This document shows positions 53,519 through 61,522 of a stretch of 64,000 nt of DNA, one piece after another. The notes below the pieces were generated by a model, which was not told the DNA's origin, did not search any database, and saw only the letters and a program-made list of their open reading frames with translations. Position 1 is the stretch's first letter. Every line of letters begins with the position of its first letter. Both the position numbers and the translations under genes were made by a program. Source of the stretch: Amarobacillus sp046328225 (lineage in GTDB: Bacteria > Chloroflexota > Dehalococcoidia > Tepidiformales > Tepidiformaceae); assembly GCA_046328225.1 (NCBI GenBank), contig JAXLWZ010000009.1:1-64000 (forward strand), written 5' to 3'.

Positions 53519-54463
53519 CTACCCTGCCGGCGGCGGCGCGATGAACCGCAGCGCCCCCGGCACGACGCTCACCGTCGCCGGCAGATAGCCGCCGAATTCG
53601 CCGTCGAGGTCGACCGTGGATTTGCGCGACGCCGACATCGTCACCGTCGCCGCGCGGTGGTGGTCGATGCCCTTCATCTCCAGGTGCGTACCGCCCTTGC
53701 GCTGGCCATCGACCGCGGCCAGCACGGCACGCCGGCCGAGGTTCCCCCAGCGAATCACGTCGAGGAGGGCGTCGTCGGGGAGCGCGCCCGGCGCCACCGT
53801 GAGGTCACCACCCCAGAGTTCCATGTTGTGCACGCTCACTGAGTTGTAGTCGTCCGAGAGGTCCTCGCCGTCGATGGCGAGGTCGAAGTGACGCGTCATC
53901 GGGCCCAGCATCTTCACGCCCGTCATGATGAGGTACGGCGCCGTGTCGCCCGCGCGCTTGAGCCAGCGCGGCACCGAGCGCGAGATCTCCGGCACCCAGC
54001 CGGCCGAGGCCTCCAGCAGGAAGTGCCGCACCCGGGGATGCCCGTGCTCATCGACGAGCTCGATGCGCCCGGCGTCGATGCGGCGTTCGAGCCCTTCCTT
54101 CAGCGCGCTCAAGGCAGCGGAAGGCGCGCCGATGCCGAGGCACTTTGCGACATCCTTGCCCGTCCCCATGGGGATCGTGCCCAGCCGCACGCGCTCGGCC
54201 GCACCCAGGTCGAGGATGGCGTTCGCGGCTTCGTACAGGGTGCCGTCGCCTCCGCAGGCAACGATGGTGTCGTGCCCGGCGTCGATGGCGCCCTTCGTCA
54301 GCGCGTAGCCGTGCCACGGGTGCCCGGTGAGCGCGACCTCTGGCTCGAAACCCGCGCGGCGCACGGCCGCTTCCAGCGCTCCCGCGCGCTGCTTCGTCCG
54401 CCCGCCGCCGGACATCGGGTTGATGAGGAGGAAGAGCCGTGGCCGCTGGTCCGCCGCTGTCAT
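53519..54463 (-). CDS. Diacylglycerol/lipid kinase (DagK family)
   Basis: 314 residues from the ATG at 54463. LLINPMSGGGRT and IVACGGDGTLYEAANAIL (GGDGT nucleotide motif), then TIPMGTGKDVAKCLG and a C-terminal DAGK accessory fold ending VDLDGEFGG. It phosphorylates a lipid such as diacylglycerol with ATP at the membrane. Divergent from apbE by only 37 nt. Confidence 0.9.
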   Translation of the reverse strand: MTAADQRPRLFLLINPMSGGGRTKQRAGALEAAVRRAGFEPEVALTGHPWHGYALTKGAIDAGHDTIVACGGDGTLYEAANAILDLGAAERVRLGTIPMGTGKDVAKCLGIGAPSAALSALKEGLERRIDAGRIELVDEHGHPRVRHFLLEASAGWVPEISRSVPRWLKRAGDTAPYLIMTGVKMLGPMTRHFDLAIDGEDLSDDYNSVSVHNMELWGGDLTVAPGALPDDALLDVIRWGNLGRRAVLAAVDGQRKGGTHLEMKGIDHHRAATVTMSASRKSTVDLDGEFGGYLPATVSVVPGALRFIAPPPAG

Positions 54464-54500
54464 AGGGTGGGAACCTACGCCGCCCCGAGGTGACGCGCGA

Positions 54501-55367
54501 GTGCAACACAGCGATGGCTTCCGCGCCATGGACACCGGCATCGATGTGATCGTCGAGGCGCCGGGCCCGTTCCCGCCGTTCGGGTTGTTCGCCGGCATCC
54601 ACGTCCTGTTCGAACAGCAGGAGGAGCGCTTCTCGCGCTTCCGGCCCGGCAGCCTGCTCTCGCGCCTCAACCGCGGCGAGGCCATCGACGACCCGTTCTT
54701 CGCCCACGCCTGCGCGCTTGCGCTCGAAGCGTTCGCCTTCACCGGGGGGCTCTTCAACCCGCTGGTGCTGCCCGCGCTCCGGCAGGCGGGCTATGGCGTC
54801 ACCTTCGCGAGCGTGGCCGGGGGCGACCCGCGCGCCATGACCGTGCCGTCGCCGCGCGAGGCCATCGCCATCGAAGGCACCACCGTCCGGCTGCTGGCAG
54901 GCGAGCTCGACCTCGGCGGCATCGTCAAGGGCTGGAGCGTCGACCTCGCCGCGGGGATGGCCGCGAACGCGGGCGTCGCCGCGCTCGTGAACGGCGGCGG
55001 TGACCTGCGCGCCATCGGCACCGAGGAGGGCGCTCGCGACGGTTGGCTGGTGCGAATCGACGGCCTCGACGGCGAGCCCGCCTGGGAGGGCGAAGTCGCC
55101 GGTGCCCTCGCGACCTCGACCACCATCAAGCGCGCCTGGCGCACGAATGCCGGCGGCCGCGCGCACCACCTCATCGACCCTCGCACCGGCCTGCCCGCCG
55201 AGTCGCCATTCGTGCAGGTGTCGGCGTGGGCGCCCGAGACGTGGCGCGCGGAGTGCTGGGCGAAGGCTGTGCTCATCGGTGGCCACGAGGCCGCGGATCG
55301 GGCCATCGCGGCGGGCGTGCCGGTCCTCGCGCTCGATGCCGAAGGGCGGGTCCGGGTTTCCCGGTAA
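54501..55367 (+). CDS. apbE: FAD:protein FMN transferase (ApbE family)
   Basis: 288 residues from a GTG (GAGG 8-9 nt upstream), which restores the family opening FRAMDTGIDVIVEA; an ATG at 54528 would cut it. EERFSRFRPGSLLSRLNRG, ELDLGGIVKGWSVDLAAG, NGGGDLRAIG and HHLIDPRTGLPAE are ApbE motifs for FAD and Mg. No signal peptide, so it would act inside. It attaches FMN to Thr/Ser in partner proteins. First gene of an operon with a cytochrome-b-like membrane protein. Confidence 0.9.
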   Translation: MQHSDGFRAMDTGIDVIVEAPGPFPPFGLFAGIHVLFEQQEERFSRFRPGSLLSRLNRGEAIDDPFFAHACALALEAFAFTGGLFNPLVLPALRQAGYGVTFASVAGGDPRAMTVPSPREAIAIEGTTVRLLAGELDLGGIVKGWSVDLAAGMAANAGVAALVNGGGDLRAIGTEEGARDGWLVRIDGLDGEPAWEGEVAGALATSTTIKRAWRTNAGGRAHHLIDPRTGLPAESPFVQVSAWAPETWRAECWAKAVLIGGHEAADRAIAAGVPVLALDAEGRVRVSR

Positions 55368-55442
55368 AGTTCTGTTTCCCCGGCGACTCCTTTGGCCCGC
55401 TGGCGTGCATGTGCTCGCCAGAACCAACACAAGGAGATTCGC

Positions 55443-55775
55443 GTGAATCGCATCGCATCCGTCGTGACCGCCGCCGCGGCGACCGGCCTCGCCCTGGCGA
55501 CCGTCGGCGCGTTCGCGCTCACATCCGGCATCAGCTGGAACCACGGCGACGACGACGAGCACGAAGAGCACGAGTGGGCCGAGCGCAACGGCCTCCTGGA
55601 ATCGGGCATCTTCTCCACCTCCGGCACGACCCTGACCGCCACCGGCGCGGGCGCTGCCACGACCGACCTCGCCGCCAGCCCGGCTCGCAGCACCCGCGAA
55701 TCCCGCGAGGACCGCGAACGCCGGGAACACGACGACCATGACGACGACGACCACGAGGATGACGACGATGACTAG
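55443..55775 (+). CDS. Exported Asp/His-rich small protein
   Basis: 110 residues from a GTG with AAGGAG upstream. A signal/anchor helix (VVTAAAATGLALATVGAFAL) is followed by WNHGDDDEHEEHEW, a Thr/Ala stretch, and a C-terminal tail HDDHDDDDHEDDDDD. The tail could bind metal ions such as iron or zinc. A TATGAGAATTD stretch is close to, but does not match, the usual flavinylation motif of ApbE targets. No family recognised. Confidence 0.65.
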   Translation: MNRIASVVTAAAATGLALATVGAFALTSGISWNHGDDDEHEEHEWAERNGLLESGIFSTSGTTLTATGAGAATTDLAASPARSTRESREDRERREHDDHDDDDHEDDDDD

Positions 55776-56028
55776 CGCGAAGAAGAAGGGCGGCCTTCGC
55801 TTCCCCGTCACCCGGCTGCTGACGGCGGCGGGGGCAGTCGTTGCCTTTGTCGCGCTCTGGGGTGCGGTCGCGCTCCAGGGTGCTCCTGAGCCCACGGCGG
55901 GGGCCGGTCCGGCCCCACTGGTTCCGGCCCCCGCCGTGCAGAGTGGCCCCGCGAACGCGGTCGCCGCGCCGGCCACCGTCGCCCCCGTCCAGCGCGCCAC
56001 CAGTTCGCGCCGTTCGCGGAGTTCGTGA
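55768..56028 (+). CDS. Small membrane-anchored Ala/Pro-rich protein
   Basis: 86 residues. The ATG sits inside the preceding gene's last codons (ATGACTAG). A basic start (TSAKKKGGLRF), one transmembrane helix (LLTAAGAVVAFVALWGAVAL), then an Ala/Pro/Val-rich extracytoplasmic tail ending in RATSSRRSRSS. No family recognised; it may be a spacer or partner of the neighbouring membrane protein. Confidence 0.55.
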   Translation: MTSAKKKGGLRFPVTRLLTAAGAVVAFVALWGAVALQGAPEPTAGAGPAPLVPAPAVQSGPANAVAAPATVAPVQRATSSRRSRSS

Positions 56029-56675
56029 TGAGCAACCGGGTGTTCTTCGGCACCCTGCTCGCGGTGGACCTCGGGATCATCGTCGTGGGCGGGACCGTCA
56101 CCTTCGCGGGTGGGCACTCGGCCTGGTACGCCTCCCGCGCGGCCGGATTCGCGGCCTATCTCTGCCTGTGGATTTCGCTGGCGGGCGGCCTGCTGATGTC
56201 CTCGGCCTGGTTCGATGGCCTCGTCGCGAGGGCCCGCCTGCTCGCCATTCACCAGACGGCCGGGCTCATCGGCCTCGGGTTCGGCGTCGGCCATGCCCTC
56301 GTGCTGCTGCTCGACAAGTACGTCGGCTACTCGCTCATCGACATCTTCGTGCCGTTCGCGGCGCCGCATGAGCGGGCCCTCACCGGCCTCGGCGTCATCT
56401 CGCTGTATCTCACGGCGCTCGTGACGTTCAGCTTCTGGGTCCGTTCGGCCATAGGCATGCGGGTCTGGCGGATGGTCCACTACCTCTCAGTGATGGCCTT
56501 CCTCGGAGCAGCGTGGCATGGGATGCAGATGGGCTCCAGCGCCGAGCTGGGGTGGGGCCGTGCGCTGTACCTGGCGACGACGCTGTCGCTCGTCACGGCG
56601 ACGGTTGTGCGGGCGGTGTATGTCCGCCCGGCGAGGCGCCCGGCACGCGCCGCGGGAGGGGTGAACGCTGGCTGA
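56028..56675 (+). CDS. Ferric-reductase-like heme b membrane protein
   Basis: 215 residues, six hydrophobic helices. Two histidine pairs sit on facing helices: HQTAGLIGLGFGVGH and HYLSVMAFLGAAWH (spacing 14 and 13). That is the pattern for two b hemes in the ferric reductase/NOX/MsrQ transmembrane fold. No flavin domain is attached, so an ApbE-modified or separate flavoprotein may feed electrons. The ATG shares its A with the upstream stop (TGATG). Confidence 0.8.
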   Translation: MSNRVFFGTLLAVDLGIIVVGGTVTFAGGHSAWYASRAAGFAAYLCLWISLAGGLLMSSAWFDGLVARARLLAIHQTAGLIGLGFGVGHALVLLLDKYVGYSLIDIFVPFAAPHERALTGLGVISLYLTALVTFSFWVRSAIGMRVWRMVHYLSVMAFLGAAWHGMQMGSSAELGWGRALYLATTLSLVTATVVRAVYVRPARRPARAAGGVNAG

Positions 56676-57279
56676 GCGAATCGACCCCGATGCCCTCCAG
56701 GGGCTGTTCGAAGGGCGCACGCGGGGCGCCGACGCAGCCGTCCTGCTGCCCCTCGCGCGAATCGCCGCGGACCTCCGGCAGCTGGCGCCGCACGGACCCG
56801 ACGGCGAAGCCGGGGCGCGCATCGCCGCCGGGTTCGCACGCACGCGTGCCGGCGACAGCCCTGGCTTCCGGGCGTGGTTGCTTGGCTGGCTCGGCGCGGG
56901 TCCCCGGCCGCGGGCTTTCGCCGAACGGCTCGCCGCGGGCGCGATTACGCTCGCGACCGTGAGCGGTGGCGGCACGGCCGCGGCCGGCGGCGACCCCGTG
57001 GCCATCGTTCGCGATGTCGCCCAGACCGGCGTGAGCGCCGTCCAGAACCTCGACCCCCGGCACAACCCACCGACGACGACCACGACCACGCCAAAGGCAA
57101 CCCCGAGCCCGGTCGCCTCGCCCGCCGCCACCGCCACTGCAACGCCGGACGACCACAGCGACGACAAGGAAGACGACAGCAAGGACAAGTCCAAAGACTC
57201 CAGCGACGACGACAAGAGCGACGACAAGAGCGATGACGACAAGAGCGACGACAAGAGCGACGACGGAGGGACATCGTGA
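56668..57279 (+). CDS. Putative anti-sigma-like membrane protein with (KSDD)n extracellular tail, CTG start
   Basis: About 203 residues. An N-terminal helical region (LPLARIAADLRQLAP, SPGFRAWLLGWLGAGPRPR), one hydrophobic helix (LAAGAITLATVSGGG), a Thr/Pro stalk and a tail of KDKSKDSSDDDKSDDKSDDD. There is no ATG, GTG or TTG between the in-frame TGA at 56662 and a TTG at 56878. CTG at 56668 has GGAGG 8 nt upstream and fits the dense operon. The layout and the sigma factor overlapping it by GTGA suggest an anti-sigma role, like actinobacterial DUF5667 proteins. This is inference. Confidence 0.55.
   Translation: MAERIDPDALQGLFEGRTRGADAAVLLPLARIAADLRQLAPHGPDGEAGARIAAGFARTRAGDSPGFRAWLLGWLGAGPRPRAFAERLAAGAITLATVSGGGTAAAGGDPVAIVRDVAQTGVSAVQNLDPRHNPPTTTTTTPKATPSPVASPAATATATPDDHSDDKEDDSKDKSKDSSDDDKSDDKSDDDKSDDKSDDGGTS
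57149..57270 (+). repeat. GACGACAAGAGC-type degenerate tandem repeat
   Basis: Repeats of 12-15 nt encode KSDD/DDKSDD units in the tail of the putative anti-sigma protein. Such short direct repeats can vary in number by slippage. Confidence 0.7.
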
Positions 57280-57908
57280 CGGGCGCCGTCCTGGGATTGC
57301 GTGACGGCCTCGGCCGCCTCCTGCTCGCCGCCGCCGGCCGGCCCGTCGCCTTCGACGCCATCGACAACGAGGTCGAAATCGCGCGGCTTCGGCGCAAGGA
57401 CGACTCCAGCTGGTCGGAGCTCTTCGCCCGCGAAATGCCCGCCATCTACCGCTACGCGCTCGCCCGCCTCGGCGACGCGACGGATGCCGAGGACGCCGCT
57501 TCGCAGGTGTTCGAGGAGGCGTGGAAGAGCGCCGGTTCGCTCGAAGACCATGGCCTCCCGGCGCGCGCCTGGCTGTTCGGCATCGCCCGCAACGTCGTGA
57601 ACCGGCGCCGCACGCTGCTGTTTCGCAAGCCGCCCGCGCTCCGGCTTGAACTCTTCGATGGCGCCCACGACGAGGTGGGTCTCTCCCCCGAGTTGGCGGA
57701 CCTCGCCCAGGCCGTGCGAGCGCTGCCCGCGAACCAGGCCGAAGTGGTCGCGCTGCGCTTCATCCACGGGCTCTCGCTCGAGGAGACCGCGGCAGTGCTC
57801 AAGACCAGCGTCGATGGGGTGAAGGGACGCCAGTCGCGCGCCCTCGCCCGCCTGCGCGAGTCGCTGGAGGTGCGGATGCCTACCGGCGCAGTCGTGAGAG
57901 GTCGCTGA
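57276..57908 (+). CDS. ECF-type RNA polymerase sigma factor
   Basis: 210 residues from a GTG that overlaps the preceding stop (GTGA). Sigma-2 region SWSELFAREMPAIYRYALARLGDATDAEDAASQVFEEAWKS and sigma-4 region LPANQAEVVALRFIHGLSLEETAAVLKTSVDGVKGRQSRAL are clear. It lies last in the apbE operon and probably controls it or a redox/metal stress regulon. Its end overlaps the convergent anti-sigma gene by 29 nt. Confidence 0.9.
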   Translation: MTGAVLGLRDGLGRLLLAAAGRPVAFDAIDNEVEIARLRRKDDSSWSELFAREMPAIYRYALARLGDATDAEDAASQVFEEAWKSAGSLEDHGLPARAWLFGIARNVVNRRRTLLFRKPPALRLELFDGAHDEVGLSPELADLAQAVRALPANQAEVVALRFIHGLSLEETAAVLKTSVDGVKGRQSRALARLRESLEVRMPTGAVVRGR

Positions 57909-58734
57909 CGAAGACGCTCGGCCCCGACCGTTCCTGGGCCCCGTTGGCGTGTTCGATGGTGACCACGGCGCTCTCGTACGAGGCGAGGCCCTGCGGCACG
58001 AACGTCTCGTATCGCGCGAACCCGCTGACATCCGTGTTGAACGTGCCGAGGCTGATGTACCGCCCGCCGGAGTTCACCCAGATCTGATAGGTCTCGCCGT
58101 TCGGGCGCTGCGGGAGGTGCGCGGCGATGAACCAGACCTTCTTCTGTTCGGCATCCCACACCAGGCGGCCGATGGCGACCTGGTTGGGGTCGACCGTGAT
58201 CACCTCCGCTACGCTCGCGTTCGGGCTCGAAAGCGCGAGGATGAGGTCGCGATCACCCCGGGACGCGGCCTTGAGGTCGTTCGTGAGCTGCTCCTGCTCC
58301 TGCACCTCCCGCGTGAGCGCGAGGAGTTCCACCTTCTGCGAGAGCGCGTCGTCGATCTGCGTCTGCAGGCGGCCGTTCTCGCTGCGGAGGCCGTTTATCT
58401 GGTCGCGAACGGACACCATGCCGGTGAAGGAGGCGATGGCCACGATTACTGCGGCGACGCCCGCCGAGGCCGTCGCCACCTGCACGATTCGCCCAATAGG
58501 GCCGGCCTTCCGGATGCCGGCCGAGCGAAGGACGCTCTCGCGCAGGCGCGGAGGCGGCTGCCGCCGGGGGACCGCGAGCAGCAGAGCCGCCGCGGCCTCT
58601 TCGCTTTCGCGCACGAGTTCCGCGCAGTCCGCGCAGGTATCGATGTGGAACGCGACATAGGTGCGCACGTCCGGCGCCATCGCACCGATGGCGAATTCGT
58701 CCGCCTGCTCATGGCTGATGTGTTCGGCCGTCAT
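57880..58734 (-). CDS. Anti-sigma factor, RskA type with zinc-binding N-terminus
   Basis: 284 residues. N-terminal ZAS-like motif H-x3-C-x2-C (AFHIDTCADCAELV), one transmembrane helix (ASAGVAAVIVAIASFTG), a coiled-coil stretch (RSENGRLQTQIDDALSQKVELLA), and an extracytoplasmic RskA C-terminal domain with NGETYQIWVNSGG. It holds the adjacent sigma factor inactive at the membrane; signal-driven proteolysis would free it. The ATG overlaps the sigma gene's TGA by 4 nt. Confidence 0.9.
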   Translation of the reverse strand: MTAEHISHEQADEFAIGAMAPDVRTYVAFHIDTCADCAELVRESEEAAAALLLAVPRRQPPPRLRESVLRSAGIRKAGPIGRIVQVATASAGVAAVIVAIASFTGMVSVRDQINGLRSENGRLQTQIDDALSQKVELLALTREVQEQEQLTNDLKAASRGDRDLILALSSPNASVAEVITVDPNQVAIGRLVWDAEQKKVWFIAAHLPQRPNGETYQIWVNSGGRYISLGTFNTDVSGFARYETFVPQGLASYESAVVTIEHANGAQERSGPSVFVSDLSRLRR

Positions 58735-59348
58735 CCCTGGTCCCGCACCTGCCCGCCGAGCGACCGGCGCAGCTTGAGCATGCCCAGGCGGATGCGCGTC
58801 TTCACCGTGCCCAGCGGCTCATGGAGCGCGACGGCGATCTGCTGCTGCGTCAGGCCGCCGAAGTAGGCGAGTTCGAGCGCCATGCGCTGCTCGGCCGGGA
58901 GCTCGGCGAGCGCCTTTCGCACGAGTACCTGCTCTTCGTGCAGTTGCGCCGCCAGGATCGGGTCGTCGCCGTCGCCTGCCGGGATGAGCGAAGCCTGGTC
59001 GTCCTCGCCTTCGCCGGTGGTGACGGTTGCCTCGCGACGCTGACGGCGGCCGCGCGCGCGCAATTCGTCCACGGCGCGGTTGCGAACCACGCTCATGAGC
59101 CAGCTCAGGAACCTTCCCCGGTCCGGGACGAAGCTCTCGGGGCGGCGCCACAATCGGACGAAGATGTCTTGCGTCGCATCCTCGGCGAGCTGCGCATCCC
59201 CCAGCACGCGCAGCGACGCCGAATACACCAGATCGACGTAACGGTCGTAGAGGACGCCGAAGGCGAGTTCGTCGCGGGCTGCGATGGCGTGCATGAGAGC
59301 CTCGTCGGTCCACTCGGTGCGGGCTGCCGCGCCGGCCGCGAGGGGCAC
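58731..59348 (-). CDS. ECF-type sigma factor (SigK-like)
   Basis: 205 residues from the GTG at 59348, which has GAGGAG 5 nt upstream; the ATG at 59405 lacks a ribosome site and lies before the likely promoter. Sigma-2 has AFGVLYDRYVDLVYSASLRVLGD and DIFVRLWRRPESF. Sigma-4 has LPAEQRMALELAYFGGLTQQQIAVAL with HEPLGTVKTRIRLGMLKLR. It pairs with the RskA-type anti-sigma gene, like SigK-RskA of mycobacteria. Confidence 0.9.
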   Translation of the reverse strand: MPLAAGAAARTEWTDEALMHAIAARDELAFGVLYDRYVDLVYSASLRVLGDAQLAEDATQDIFVRLWRRPESFVPDRGRFLSWLMSVVRNRAVDELRARGRRQRREATVTTGEGEDDQASLIPAGDGDDPILAAQLHEEQVLVRKALAELPAEQRMALELAYFGGLTQQQIAVALHEPLGTVKTRIRLGMLKLRRSLGGQVRDQG

Positions 59349-59372
59349 GGCCGCTCCTCTAAGGGTACGGAC

Positions 59373-59398
59373 GTCGGCGGCTGCTGGATGCGTGTTCC
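59373..59398 (-). promoter_or_regulatory. Candidate autoregulated ECF promoter of the SigK-like gene
   Basis: Minus strand GGAAC, a 17-nt spacer, then CGAC, the usual ECF -35/-10 layout. The start would be about 18 nt upstream of the GTG and leaves room for GAGGAG. Confidence 0.4.
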
Positions 59399-59538
59399 AA
59401 CCCATAGGAGGCTCGGAACCGGATGATACACCGCGCCGATGGCCGGCCCCGCCCCCTTTACCTCGCGATTCCGCCGTTTACAGCCGGTTGTCCGCATCCA
59501 GCCGACACTTGAATCACCCCTCGAACGGAGACAACGCC

Positions 59539-60687
59539 GTGAAGCGCTTGTATTCCATCTTCGGCACCTCGGTCGCGGCCCTTGCGCTGCTGGCCGGCGT
59601 CGCCTGCTCCGATTCCCCCACGCGCGTCGCCAGCGGGTCCACGCCGGGCGCCACGGATGCCATCACTACCTCCGCCCCCGCGACCACGTCCGCCTCCGGC
59701 GCGCAGGCCACCGGCACCACCATCGCCATCCAGGCCGGCAAGGAGATGTCCGCCGCCGACCTCGTGCGGCTCGCCGAACCGGCCGTCGTGCGCATCGAAA
59801 CCAGCGGCGGCGTCGGCTCCGGCTTCATCGTCAGCGAGGATGGCTACCTCATCACCAACAACCACGTCGTTTCCACGTCGAGCGGGCGCGCCGCCACCTC
59901 GGTTCAGGTTCGCCTCAGCGATGGCACCGATACCACCGGCAAGGTCGTCGGCGCCGACGCCCGTTCCGACCTCGCCGTCGTGAAGCTCGATGGCGCCCGC
60001 AAGTACACCGCGCTCAAGCTCGCCAACCTCGCCGACGTGCAGGTCGGGCAGGACGTCATCGCCATCGGCTACGCGCTCGATCTCGCCGGCGGCGAAGGCC
60101 CCAGCTACAGCGTCACGCGCGGCATCGTCAGCGCGAAGAACCGCGCCATCGACGAGACTTCGCAGATTCTCGGCGCCATCCAGACGGATACCGCCATCAA
60201 CCACGGCAACAGCGGCGGGCCGCTCATCAGCCTCTACGGCGAAGTCGTGGGTGTGAACACCGCCCTCCAGCCGGACCAGACGACCGGCGGCGTGGCCCAG
60301 GGCATCGGCTACGCGGTCGGTTCCGATACCGTCCGCGCCGTCTACGAGCAGATCAAGGCCACCGGCTCGGTGAATCGCGGCCTCCTCGGCATCCGCGATT
60401 TCGAAGCCCTGCGACCGGCGAAGGCGCGCGAACTGGGCCTCCCGGAGACCACGAGCGGCGTCTGGCTCGCGAAGTCGACGAGCGTCGCGACTGGTGGGCC
60501 CGCGGCGGCCGCCGGGCTGAAGGCGGGCGACGTCATCCTCAAGATCGATGGCAACGTCCTCCGCAGCGAATCCGACCTCGCGGTGCAGATGATCCGGCTC
60601 TCCCCGGGCAAGCAGGTCCAGGTCGAGTTCTTCCGGTCCGGCAAGACCCAGACCGTCACGGTCACGCTCGGGACGCCGAGCCAGTAA
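59539..60687 (+). CDS. HtrA/DegP-like trypsin-fold serine protease lipoprotein
   Basis: 382 residues from a GTG. Lipobox LAGVAC at residue 23, a Ser/Thr/Ala-rich linker, a protease domain with NNHVV (His), SDLAVVK (Asp) and HGNSGGPL (Ser), and a C-terminal PDZ domain (GPAAAAGLKAGDVILKIDG). It acts outside the membrane in protein quality control. A strong hairpin follows. Possibly a target of the adjacent sigma factor, from proximity only. Confidence 0.93.
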   Translation: MKRLYSIFGTSVAALALLAGVACSDSPTRVASGSTPGATDAITTSAPATTSASGAQATGTTIAIQAGKEMSAADLVRLAEPAVVRIETSGGVGSGFIVSEDGYLITNNHVVSTSSGRAATSVQVRLSDGTDTTGKVVGADARSDLAVVKLDGARKYTALKLANLADVQVGQDVIAIGYALDLAGGEGPSYSVTRGIVSAKNRAIDETSQILGAIQTDTAINHGNSGGPLISLYGEVVGVNTALQPDQTTGGVAQGIGYAVGSDTVRAVYEQIKATGSVNRGLLGIRDFEALRPAKARELGLPETTSGVWLAKSTSVATGGPAAAAGLKAGDVILKIDGNVLRSESDLAVQMIRLSPGKQVQVEFFRSGKTQTVTVTLGTPSQ

Positions 60688-60709
60688 CCGGTACCTCGCC
60701 GCCAATTCC

Positions 60710-60735
60710 ACGAGGCCCGCTTCGGCGGGCCTCGT
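60710..60735 (+). terminator. UUCG-loop hairpin after the HtrA-like gene
   Basis: An 11-bp perfect stem (ACGAGGCCCGC/GCGGGCCTCGT) capped by TTCG, 23 nt after the stop. There is no U-run after the stem. Confidence 0.7.
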
Positions 60736-60757
60736 CGCGTCCGCCTAGACTGGTGGC

Positions 60758-61522
60758 ATGCTGCCCGGCCGCGTCGTCTCGCTCGTGCCCAGCCTGACGG
60801 AGCTGGTGTGGTGGCTGGGCGAGGGCCATCGGCTGGTGGGCCGCACCCGCTTCTGCGATGCACCGCCCGAGGGGACCCGCATCGAGGCTATGGGTGGCAC
60901 GAAAGACCCCGATGTCGCCCGCGTCCTCGCGCTGCGGCCCGACCTCGTGCTCGCGAACCGCGAGGAGAACCGCCGCGAGGATGTCGAGGCGCTCCGGCAG
61001 GCGGGCGTCGAGGTCCTGCTGACCGATCCGGTCACCGTCGCGGGCGCGGCCGCCATGGTTGGCGAAATCGCCCGGCGCCTCGGGCCGGAGGAGCGCGGCG
61101 CCCGCCTCGTGAGCGATATCGAGGAAGCGGCCGGCGAAATCCTCGAACCGCGCGCGCGGCCGCGCGTGTTCGTCGCCGTCTGGAAACAGCCGCTCCTCGG
61201 TCTCGGCTCGGAGGCGTATGGCCACGACCTGCTGGAGGTAGCGGGCGCCGAGAACGTGCTCGCCGCGCGCCCTCGCTACCCGGAGTTGACCTTTGATGAC
61301 CTCCGGGCGCTCGCCCCGGACCTCATCCTCCTGCCGGACGAACCGTACCGCTTCCGCGAAACGGATCGCCGCGCATTCAGCCAGATCGCGCCGGCACGGC
61401 TCGTGGATGGCCGCATCCTCTGGTGGTACGGCCCGCGCATCCCGGCCGCCATCCGCACGCTCCGGGCGCTCTTCGCCGAAGCTCAGGCCGAGAGCGCGAG
61501 CCGCGACGGTTCGCGCGAATAG
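60758..61522 (+). CDS. BtuF-like helical-backbone metal-receptor protein
   Basis: 254 residues. RVVSLVPSLTELVWWLGEGHRLVGRTRFCDAPPEG opens the cobalamin-binding-protein fold, and LRPDLVLANREENRREDVEALRQAGVEVLL follows. There is no signal peptide or lipobox, so unlike classic BtuF it seems cytosolic. No ABC partner is nearby. It may bind a corrinoid, heme or related cofactor. Its end overlaps nagA on the other strand by 40 nt. Confidence 0.8.
   Translation: MLPGRVVSLVPSLTELVWWLGEGHRLVGRTRFCDAPPEGTRIEAMGGTKDPDVARVLALRPDLVLANREENRREDVEALRQAGVEVLLTDPVTVAGAAAMVGEIARRLGPEERGARLVSDIEEAAGEILEPRARPRVFVAVWKQPLLGLGSEAYGHDLLEVAGAENVLAARPRYPELTFDDLRALAPDLILLPDEPYRFRETDRRAFSQIAPARLVDGRILWWYGPRIPAAIRTLRALFAEAQAESASRDGSRE

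Noticed and set aside
57149..57270. Possible CRISPR-like repeat array
   Set aside because: The units are in-frame KSDD codons without spacers; no cas genes are present.
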